From CANMIH01 sp049116335 (GTDB taxonomy: Bacteria > Pseudomonadota > Alphaproteobacteria > Rhodobacterales > Rhodobacteraceae): a stretch of DNA of 64,000 nucleotides. Below the pieces are notes generated by a model, which was not told the DNA's origin, searched no databases, and saw only the letters and a program-made list of their open reading frames with translations. The position numbers and the translations under genes were made by a program. This document shows positions 43,399 to 50,389 of this stretch, one piece after another (within the stretch, counting starts at the first letter, position 1; each line of letters begins with the position of its first letter). The stretch lies in assembly GCA_049116335.1 (NCBI GenBank), contig JAGDYZ010000020.1, positions 25,608 through 89,607 of the forward strand, written 5' to 3'.

Positions 43399-43584
43399 TT
43401 AGTTTTTGGTCGGCCCTGCCTGAATTTTGGCGGTCTCCGCCTCAACAAGCAGGCGCGGCGCATCCAGCGCCATATCGACAAGGCTCTGGCCCTGCAGCTG
43501 CTCGGTCGTCAGGTCAGGCCCGGTGTGGGCCATGGCGAAAGCAGGTGTCAGAGCGAGAACAGCGATGATCAAGTAACGTGTCAT
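43399..43584 (-). CDS. Small exported protein, 61 residues
   Basis: It starts at an ATG with AAAGGAGC 8 bases upstream and has a clear signal peptide (MTRYLIIAVLALTPAFAMA). The mature part is about 42 residues (HTGPDLTTEQLQGQSLVDMA...), without cysteines, and ends in GPTKN. I do not recognise a family. It lies between yjbQ and the DCC gene on the same strand. Confidence 0.7.
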   Translation of the reverse strand: MTRYLIIAVLALTPAFAMAHTGPDLTTEQLQGQSLVDMALDAPRLLVEAETAKIQAGPTKN

Positions 43585-43663
43585 AGAAGTGCTCCTTTCA
43601 CAGAAGCACATCGTCATTCTTGTCCCGACAAACAATCTTCACAAACGCATACCGGCTGTGCGT

Positions 43664-44095
43664 TCAAGTTGTCGTGTAACCATCCGGGAGGAATCGAGTC
43701 CGCAGATCGTCATCGGGGACCATACAGGTGTCATGACGACCAAATAGCCGATAACGATTGCGGGCAATCACCCGGTACACCGGATTTTTGAGCAGCCCTG
43801 GCACAAAGCGGATCAAGGCCAGCACCGACCACCGCCCACCCAACTGCCGCATCACGGCGGCAAAGGCATTGGCCTCAGTGAACACCTGCCCGTCCACAAT
43901 CACCAAATTGGTCTCAAACTCGGTCGTCGACAACCCCATCGAGCGATAAAGCGCGGCCCCAGCTTTGGACTGCGCAATGACAAACCGGAACCGGGCCTGT
44001 GTGTCATGGCGCAGGATGAACTGGAAAAACGCCGAACACAGCACACAGTCGCCATCAAAGACAAAGATTGGGTGCGATGCGTCGGGGGGCGTCAT
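43664..44095 (-). CDS. DCC-family thiol-disulfide oxidoreductase-like protein (DUF393)
   Basis: A 143-residue protein with the family-defining FVFDGDCVLCSAFFQFIL at the N-terminus, where DxDC-xx-C resembles a thioredoxin-type site, and the downstream SVLALIRFVPGLLKNPVYRVIARNRYRLFG segment. I prefer the ATG at 44095, spaced 8 bases from AGGA, over 44101. Family function is poorly defined; a redox role is presumed. Confidence 0.88.
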   Translation of the reverse strand: MTPPDASHPIFVFDGDCVLCSAFFQFILRHDTQARFRFVIAQSKAGAALYRSMGLSTTEFETNLVIVDGQVFTEANAFAAVMRQLGGRWSVLALIRFVPGLLKNPVYRVIARNRYRLFGRHDTCMVPDDDLRTRFLPDGYTTT

Positions 44096-44115
44096 GATCA
44101 TGGTCCTAACGGGCG

Positions 44116-44727
44116 TTAGCGCTCGGGATAGATATCGGTCTCTTGATCGAACAAGACAACCTCATCCACTGCAAATACCAGACAGCGCGCACGATACCCA
44201 TCGTTTCTCTCGCAGCGGCCCAGCGCGGCTTTGATGGCATCTTCTGCGCTCTCCTTGCCCGCAGCATAGGCCCACGCGCCGTTCCGCGCCAATGCCACGG
44301 CCTTGTGCCCCTCAGCTAAGGTAAACAGGTCGATAATTCTGTGGGCCGCCGCCTCACGAATAAAAGGGACATCGCCAAATTGGCGGATTGCCTCATAATC
44401 CATCCGTGGTTCCACCTGAGGGTTTTGGACCCAAACGCCCGCTTCAACCACGGTTTGACAAGGTGTACCTGAGTTGTGCTCACATTTCTGCAACGCCCCA
44501 CGCCGCAGCCCTTCTGGGTCCCATGTCGCATAGCATTGTACGGACCAGAACCCGGTTTGAGACACTGCCAAGGTGTAGCTGTCTTTACAGCCCCCTGAAT
44601 CATAGTGTCGCTGTATCGCGGCTTTTGCCCGCCCCGAAACGTAAGGTGTTTGGTCAAAATCCAGCGACACCGCCTGCCCCGCAGAGGCTAAAACCAAAAA
44701 TGATGCGAAAATATGCTTAATCAACAC
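44116..44727 (-). CDS. Exported protein with two DUF4189-like repeats
   Basis: About 203 residues, starting most likely at GTG 44727, because GAGGA lies 7 bases upstream and a clean signal peptide follows (IKHIFASFLVLASAGQA). The mature part contains two related 45-residue units (about residues 50-93 and 141-185). Both read roughly A(V/L)(S/A)xxGxW, then KAL or GAL, CExNxG and a final C. This resembles DUF4189, a family of exported Cys-rich repeats. The cysteines suggest disulfides in the periplasm. The family assignment is tentative. Confidence 0.65.
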   Translation of the reverse strand: MLIKHIFASFLVLASAGQAVSLDFDQTPYVSGRAKAAIQRHYDSGGCKDSYTLAVSQTGFWSVQCYATWDPEGLRRGALQKCEHNSGTPCQTVVEAGVWVQNPQVEPRMDYEAIRQFGDVPFIREAAAHRIIDLFTLAEGHKAVALARNGAWAYAAGKESAEDAIKAALGRCERNDGYRARCLVFAVDEVVLFDQETDIYPER

Positions 44728-44839
44728 AAAAGAATCCTCAAAATACATGAGGCGGAGATCAGCACACCAATAGGGCGAAACTTCGGCAACCGGGACCTGA
44801 AAAGCAGTCTTTCTTTTGAGCAGGCCTTCGACCAGACCT

Positions 44840-45121
44840 CTAGAAAATCGTATCGCCCTGTTGATCGATCACCTGTTTGGCTTTGTGAATGGCTGCCTCC
44901 ACGGCCTGATCGCGGTCGCGGATCATATCCGCACGGATCAGAAGATGGGTCTTGGTCTCGCCATCGATCTCTTTTTCGATCCGCGCCGACAGACGGTATT
45001 GCCCATCCGCAGGCATGGGATCTGGGATGATCTGATACCCGTTGTATTCAAGAGTTTCCGTCTCAGCGGCCTTGGGCTCAGCCCCATCAGCACCACCAAA
45101 GAGTTTCGAAAGCCAACCCAC
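44840..45121 (-). CDS. HlyU-family protein
   Basis: A 93-residue protein with the HlyU pattern: an amphipathic N-terminus MGWLSKLFGG, then TLEYNGYQIIPDPMPADGQYRLSARIEKEIDG and a helical tail. HlyU in Vibrio is a transcriptional regulator of haemolysin from a different fold; this family shares the name through Pfam only and its role here is unknown. A single-gene unit between rpoD and the exported repeat protein. Confidence 0.82.
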   Translation of the reverse strand: MGWLSKLFGGADGAEPKAAETETLEYNGYQIIPDPMPADGQYRLSARIEKEIDGETKTHLLIRADMIRDRDQAVEAAIHKAKQVIDQQGDTIF

Positions 45122-45267
45122 AGATCAGATCCTTTTGTTACGTCACCCTTTGTTGGCCTGCGAGACACAGAAAGGCAAGTGATTGAGAGGCTGGCCAAAC
45201 GTGTCACCGCTTCAACGAGCGCGCTGACCTCTGTCAAAGCAATGTCACACGTCAGATACCCAAAACG

Positions 45268-45295
45268 AAAAACGCCCCCTTGCGGGGGCGTTTTT
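45268..45295 (-). terminator. Rho-independent terminator of rpoD
   Basis: On the minus strand an AAAAACGCCCCC arm pairs with GGGGGCGTTTTT (12 pairs) around a 4-base loop, directly after the rpoD stop codon. The symmetric A/T arms allow function in both directions. Confidence 0.92.
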
Positions 45296-45298
45296 GAA

Positions 45299-47296
45299 TT
45301 ACTGGTCCAAGAAGCTGCGCAGCTTGCGCGAGCGGCTTGGATGTTTCAGCTTCCGCAGCGCTTTCGCCTCAATCTGACGAATACGTTCGCGGGTTACGCT
45401 GAACTGCTGGCCTACTTCTTCCAGCGTGTGGTCGGTGTTCATACCGATGCCAAAGCGCATCCGCAGAACCCGCTCTTCACGCGGCGTCAGCGATGACAGA
45501 ACCCGTGTGGTGGTCTCTTTCAAGTTTTCCTGAATGGCCGAGTCCAGCGGCAGTACCGCGTTTTTGTCTTCGATGAAATCGCCCAGCTGGCTGTCTTCTT
45601 CGTCGCCAATCGGAGTTTCCAGCGAAATCGGTTCTTTGGCGATCTTCATCACCTTGCGAACCTTTTCCAACGGCATCTGCAGCTTTTCTGCCAGTTCTTC
45701 CGGCGTCGGCTCGCGACCGATCTCATGCAGCATCTGACGGCCGGTCCGCACCAGTTTGTTGATCGTTTCGATCATGTGAACCGGAATACGGATGGTGCGC
45801 GCCTGATCGGCAATCGAACGGGTGATCGCCTGACGGATCCACCAGGTCGCATAGGTCGAGAATTTGTAACCACGACGGTATTCAAATTTATCGACGGCCT
45901 TCATCAGACCGATGTTGCCTTCCTGGATCAGATCAAGGAACTGCAGACCACGGTTGGTGTATTTTTTGGCGATCGAGATAACCAGACGCAGGTTGGCTTC
46001 GACCATTTCCTTCTTGGCCTGACGGGCTTCTTTTTCGCCCTTCTGAACCTGCTGAACGATGCGGCGGAATTCGCTGATGTCGAGACCAACATATTGGCCA
46101 ACCTGAGCCATATCGGCCCGCAGCTCTTCTACCTTGTCCGAGCTGCGCTCGATGAACATCTGCCAGCCACGGCCGGATTTTTCACCCATCCGCTCAAGCC
46201 AGGTCGGGTCAAGCTCGTGGTTGCGATATTCATCCACAAACTCACGACGGTTGATCCGCGCCTGATCGGCCAGCTTCACCATCGAGCTGTCGATCGACAT
46301 GATGCGCTTGTTGATGCCGTAGAGCTGGTCAATCAGCGCTTCGATCCGGTTGTTGTGCAGGTGAAGCTCGTTCACCAGTTCCACAATCTCCGACCGCAGC
46401 TTCTGATAGCGCGCTTCTTCACCCTCGGAGAAGGTGTCGTCTTCGTTCAGAGTGGCCGAGATCCGCAGATCTTGCATCGCGGCCAGCTCTTCGTAATCCT
46501 GTGCGATGCGATCGAGCGTTTCCAGAACCCGCGGTTTGAGCGCGGCTTCCATCGCGGCCAGCGACATGTTGGCCTGTTCGTCATCGTCATCATCATCGTC
46601 TTTGGCAATCGGATTGCCATCCGCGTCGAGCTCGGGCTCATTGGCGGTTTTCGCAGGCTGTGCGCCATCCGTGGCAGCGGGAGCCGCGCCCACAACGGGC
46701 TCTTCAATCTCGCCGTCTTCGCCCATCTGGTTCCCAAAAGTGGTCTCCAGATCGATAACGTCGCGCAACAGAATGTCTTCGGACAGAAGTTCTTCGCGCC
46801 AGATGGTGATCGCCTGGAAAGTCAGCGGGCTTTCACACAGCCCGGCGATCATGGTGTTGCGGCCCGCCTCGATGCGTTTCGCAATCGCAATCTCACCTTC
46901 GCGCGACAGTAGTTCGACACTGCCCATTTCGCGCAGATACATGCGCACCGGGTCGTCGGTGCGATCCAGCTTTTCCTGACCAGTTGCGCCAAGAGCAACA
47001 TCGCCGCCACGCTTGGATTCAACCAAATCGGTTGAGCCCTTGTTGTCGTCGTCCTCGCCCTCTTCCTCGTCTTCCGTGACCTGAATGCCCATTTCAGAGA
47101 GCATCGACATCACATCTTCGATCTGGTCAGAGCTGACCTGATCCGGTGGAAGCACCTGGTTGAGCTGATCGTAGGTAATGTAGCCGCGTTCCCGGGCCTC
47201 TGCGATCATCTTTTTGACCGCAGCCTGGCTCATGTCGAGGCTGACATCCTCGTCCTGATGCTCCGACTTCGCGTCTTCATTATCCTTGGCTGCCAT
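45299..47296 (-). CDS. rpoD: RNA polymerase primary sigma factor RpoD
   Basis: A 665-residue housekeeping sigma factor. Region 1.1 is at the N-terminus, an acidic non-conserved insert follows (runs of Asp and Glu at about 63-70 and 230-240), then region 1.2 to 4. The -10-recognition block FEYRRGYKFSTYATWWIRQAI and the -35-recognition helix EEVGQQFSVTRERIRQIEAKAL are intact. Downstream of dnaG on the same strand, the classical alphaproteobacterial order. An imperfect inverted repeat sits in its leader. Confidence 0.97.
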   Translation of the reverse strand: MAAKDNEDAKSEHQDEDVSLDMSQAAVKKMIAEARERGYITYDQLNQVLPPDQVSSDQIEDVMSMLSEMGIQVTEDEEEGEDDDNKGSTDLVESKRGGDVALGATGQEKLDRTDDPVRMYLREMGSVELLSREGEIAIAKRIEAGRNTMIAGLCESPLTFQAITIWREELLSEDILLRDVIDLETTFGNQMGEDGEIEEPVVGAAPAATDGAQPAKTANEPELDADGNPIAKDDDDDDDEQANMSLAAMEAALKPRVLETLDRIAQDYEELAAMQDLRISATLNEDDTFSEGEEARYQKLRSEIVELVNELHLHNNRIEALIDQLYGINKRIMSIDSSMVKLADQARINRREFVDEYRNHELDPTWLERMGEKSGRGWQMFIERSSDKVEELRADMAQVGQYVGLDISEFRRIVQQVQKGEKEARQAKKEMVEANLRLVISIAKKYTNRGLQFLDLIQEGNIGLMKAVDKFEYRRGYKFSTYATWWIRQAITRSIADQARTIRIPVHMIETINKLVRTGRQMLHEIGREPTPEELAEKLQMPLEKVRKVMKIAKEPISLETPIGDEEDSQLGDFIEDKNAVLPLDSAIQENLKETTTRVLSSLTPREERVLRMRFGIGMNTDHTLEEVGQQFSVTRERIRQIEAKALRKLKHPSRSRKLRSFLDQ

Positions 47297-47328
47297 GAGC
47301 TTCTCCTGAAAGGGGCCGGGGGCCGAAC

Positions 47329-47367
47329 GATTCGCTAAACCGAATCAAAAACGCGGTTAAGCGATTC
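47329..47367 (-). promoter_or_regulatory. Inverted repeat in the rpoD leader
   Basis: GATTCGCTAAACCG (47329-47342) and CGGTTAAGCGATTC (47354-47367) match as inverted copies in 12 of 14 positions, around an 11-base AT-rich spacer, 33 bases upstream of the rpoD ATG. It could be a leader hairpin or a protein-binding site. Confidence 0.4.
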
Positions 47368-47417
47368 GGACACCCGTCTATCCCTATTTCTTTACGCGAC
47401 AATCGGCAAACACTCCG

Positions 47418-49424
47418 TCACTGTCCCGTTTTCCCAAAACCAATCTTAGATAAGAGCGAATCAAAGGCATCCCGTTCTTCCCGGTCGATATGGGCGCCAT
47501 TCTCTCCTATCGCAAAATCAGCATCATTTTCATCTTTCAACCGACCCGCCTGAGCCCGCGCCCGTGTTGCCTCGGCCACACGCCAAGTCAGTGCCTCATC
47601 TGCCAGATCTTCCAGATCCTCTTGTGCCTCGGCCACCTCTGCCTGCCACCCGCGATGCGCTTCAAGCTTGGCCAGCTCTTCAGCCACCGTCATGCGCGCC
47701 ATATCGGCGTCACCAGGATTTCGAATGCAGGGCACTACGGCGACATGGCGTGCGTTGCACAAAGTTTCAAGGGCCATGGGGCCAATTGCGCTCTCTGCGG
47801 CCTCAAAAAGATCGCGGCCTGTCCCGATGCAACTCAAAATGACATCGCGCAGCATGGCATGGTCCGTGTCCCGACAGGGCATCTCTTCCAGCTGCGTCTC
47901 GAACTCTTCCGCCACCTGCGGGGTTTTCAGCAATGCCGCGAGAATAACAGCTTCGCGCAAAGCCGCCTCGGCTTCATCCCCGGCCACCGCCAAAAGCGAA
48001 GCTTTTGCGCCTTCTGTCGCCACTGGCTGAGCGTAACGTCCAATCGGGCCGCGCGGGCTCCAATTGCGTTTGCCCTTACCTCTGCCGCCTCCGGTAAACA
48101 CAGCCGGTCCACCACCGCCGCCCGCATCACTGCTGCGCCCCTGGCGGAACAATTGAAACCGCAGCTCTTTGATATCATCGCCATAGTGGTGGCGCAGGCT
48201 TGGGTCTTTGATTTTGGCAATCCGCGCCCGAAGCAATTTATCCAGCGCGGCTTTGCGTTCCGGACTGTCGAACACCTTGCCTTCGGTTTCCTGACGCCAC
48301 ATCAAGCGCACCATCGGCAACGCGGCATCCAAAACGCCCTGCACGGCCTCTGGCCCACCCGAGCGCACCAGATCATCCGGGTCTTTGCCCTCGGGCATGA
48401 TGGCAAAGCGCAGCCCCTTGCCCGCCTCAAGCAAAGGCAAGGCCAAATCAATCACACGATACGCCGCACGCAGACCGGCCTTGTCCCCATCCAGAGCAAT
48501 CAGTGGCTCTTCTGAAACCCGCCACATCATCTGCATCTGCGGCTCGGTTACCGCCGTCCCAAGCGGCGCCACCGCAGCCTCGAACCCCGCCTCGGCCAAA
48601 GCGATCACATCCATATAGCCTTCGGCCACAATCAGTTGCTGCCCCCGCCCGGCTGCGGTGCGCGCATTGCGCAGATTGTAGAGGTTGCGGGATTTATCGA
48701 ACAGCTCGGTTTCCGGCGAATTCAGATATTTGGCGTGATCGTCCGGATCCATGGCCCGGCCGCCAAAGGCAATTGCCTTGCCGCGCGCATCCCGGATCGG
48801 AAACATAATGCGGTTGCGGAACACATCATACGGCGCTCGCCCCTTGTCCGAGGCTTTGACCAGCCCACAGCCCAACATCAGATCCGGGCTGATCCCCTTG
48901 GCCGCCAAGGCTTCGCGCAGGTTTTCCCACCCCGCCGGCGCAAAGCCAATTTCAAACCGCTCCTGCGCCTCAAAGCTCAGGCCCCTCTTGGCCAGATAGG
49001 CGCGCGCGGCGGATCCGGCCTGCGTCTTCAACTGGAGGCGGAAGAACTGCACCGCCTGCTCCATTACATCGGTCAGCTGTGTGCGACGATCCGCTTTTTC
49101 TTGAGCCCGAGGGTCAGCTTTGGGAATCTCCATTCCGGCTTCGGTTGCCAAAATCTCAATCGCCTCCATAAAGCCGACGTTTTCCGTCTCTTGCACAAAT
49201 TTGATCGAGTCGCCCTTGGCCTGACAGCCAAAGCAATAATAATAGCCTTTTTTGTCATCCACATGAAAAGACGCGGTTTTTTCATGGTGAAAGGGGCAAG
49301 GCGCCCAAAGGTCACCTTTGCCTTGGTTTGATTTGCGCGCATCCCACATCAATTTTCGTCCGGCCACTTGGGCCAGGCTGGTGCGGTTGCGTAGTTCGTC
49401 TAAAAATCCGGGAGGCAGGCTCAT
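47418..49424 (-). CDS. dnaG: DNA primase DnaG
   Basis: A 668-residue primase. The CHC2 zinc-binding domain is at the N-terminus (CPFHHEKTASFHVDD, then CFGCQAKGD), the TOPRIM catalytic core has VAEGYMDVIAL and LDGDKAG, and the C-terminal DnaB-binding domain follows a glycine-rich linker (about 430-450: GGGGPAVFTGGGRGKGK). The ATG at 49424 gives the normal N-terminus MSLPPGFLDELRNR; the ribosome site is weak (GAAGA). Confidence 0.96.
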   Translation of the reverse strand: MSLPPGFLDELRNRTSLAQVAGRKLMWDARKSNQGKGDLWAPCPFHHEKTASFHVDDKKGYYYCFGCQAKGDSIKFVQETENVGFMEAIEILATEAGMEIPKADPRAQEKADRRTQLTDVMEQAVQFFRLQLKTQAGSAARAYLAKRGLSFEAQERFEIGFAPAGWENLREALAAKGISPDLMLGCGLVKASDKGRAPYDVFRNRIMFPIRDARGKAIAFGGRAMDPDDHAKYLNSPETELFDKSRNLYNLRNARTAAGRGQQLIVAEGYMDVIALAEAGFEAAVAPLGTAVTEPQMQMMWRVSEEPLIALDGDKAGLRAAYRVIDLALPLLEAGKGLRFAIMPEGKDPDDLVRSGGPEAVQGVLDAALPMVRLMWRQETEGKVFDSPERKAALDKLLRARIAKIKDPSLRHHYGDDIKELRFQLFRQGRSSDAGGGGGPAVFTGGGRGKGKRNWSPRGPIGRYAQPVATEGAKASLLAVAGDEAEAALREAVILAALLKTPQVAEEFETQLEEMPCRDTDHAMLRDVILSCIGTGRDLFEAAESAIGPMALETLCNARHVAVVPCIRNPGDADMARMTVAEELAKLEAHRGWQAEVAEAQEDLEDLADEALTWRVAEATRARAQAGRLKDENDADFAIGENGAHIDREERDAFDSLLSKIGFGKTGQ

Positions 49425-49503
49425 ATCTTCATATATTGGCCTTCCGCCCCGCAAGTCCAGCCCTCTCGCTCGCCCACTCCTCTGGCCGAGTGCGCCAATA
49501 CGA

Positions 49504-49526
49504 AGGCCCAGCCTAGGGCTGGGCCT
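49504..49526 (-). terminator. Terminator-like hairpin at the end of the sarcosine oxidase operon
   Basis: AGGCCCAGCC and GGCTGGGCCT pair perfectly over 10 bases with a TAG loop, 43 bases downstream of the last gene. A smaller GCGCC/GGCGC hairpin lies between. The T run is weak. Confidence 0.55.
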
Positions 49527-49568
49527 GAGATATCCGGTGCGCCGATAGGCGCCCCATTTAACAGTGGC

Positions 49569-49853
49569 TCACAATGTCTCGCACTGGGCTTTCCAGGCCG
49601 CGCCAACCTCATCGGTCAACTGTTCTTCTGGCAGGCTATACACCCATTCCGCCAAGGCATCACCGGCAGTTTTGCCCAATCCCTCACGCAAGGTGCGGCG
49701 GGCTTTGCGTTTGCGCACTCCCTCTGTCCGACCGGTCACAACCTCCATCACAAGCTCGGCCTGCGCGGCGCAATCAATGTCGAGCGCATCGCTCTCGGCC
49801 TGCGCCCCTGTCGCCAAAGCCACAAGGATCCCGGTTATCATCAAGCTTTTCAT
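49569..49853 (-). CDS. Small exported protein at the end of the sarcosine oxidase operon
   Basis: A 94-residue protein with a signal peptide (MKSLMITGILVALATGAQA) and a helical mature part with two cysteines (DIDCAAQ and KAQCETL). It overlaps the gamma-subunit gene by 4 bases, so it belongs to the operon. I recognise no family. Confidence 0.7.
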   Translation of the reverse strand: MKSLMITGILVALATGAQAESDALDIDCAAQAELVMEVVTGRTEGVRKRKARRTLREGLGKTAGDALAEWVYSLPEEQLTDEVGAAWKAQCETL

Positions 49854-50389
49854 CGTGCTGCTACCATCTGTAGGGCTGTGTCCAAATCATGCACCAAAGT
49901 GGCAGCCATCGACCGGAAAGCCAAGATCTCAAAGGCGTCCGGCCCCACACGGGATATGGAAACCGTCATGTGCTGCAACAACGTACGGGCACAATGGCCT
50001 TCGGCGAAAGTTGAGGCACGTAGGTCAATCGGGACGAGGCGGGCCAGAACCTCTTCCGCCCGAGCCCCCTCAAGACGCACCATGACCCAAGCATCGCTCT
50101 GATCGGTCACCGCCGCCAAATCGGGCGTCAGGCCAGGCTCTGCCCCAAAGAACAAAGCCTGATCGCGACCACTCCAGATGCAACGCAGATCACCGGAACC
50201 GGTCACCCGATTGGGGGCTGGAAATCCAATGCCATGCGCGGTCAGCAATGCGGCATCCACCGCCGCCCCCTGCCCCTGCATAGGGGCCACTGAATACAGG
50301 TCGGTGATCGCCACTTCGCTCAGGGTCACTTTACCATGCGTGCGGGGCAGCAGCCCGTCACAGGGACTTTTTGCCAGTAATTCAGCCAC
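49850..50389 (-). CDS. soxG: Sarcosine oxidase, gamma subunit
   Basis: A 179-residue subunit of heterotetrameric sarcosine oxidase. It has the SoxG/YgfZ-type fold text SDAWVMVRLEGARAEEVLARLVPIDLRASTFAEGHCARTLLQHMTVSISR. It starts with GTG at 50389 and overlaps the end of the alpha-subunit gene by 8 bases. It helps assemble the complex. Confidence 0.9.
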   Translation of the reverse strand: MAELLAKSPCDGLLPRTHGKVTLSEVAITDLYSVAPMQGQGAAVDAALLTAHGIGFPAPNRVTGSGDLRCIWSGRDQALFFGAEPGLTPDLAAVTDQSDAWVMVRLEGARAEEVLARLVPIDLRASTFAEGHCARTLLQHMTVSISRVGPDAFEILAFRSMAATLVHDLDTALQMVAAR

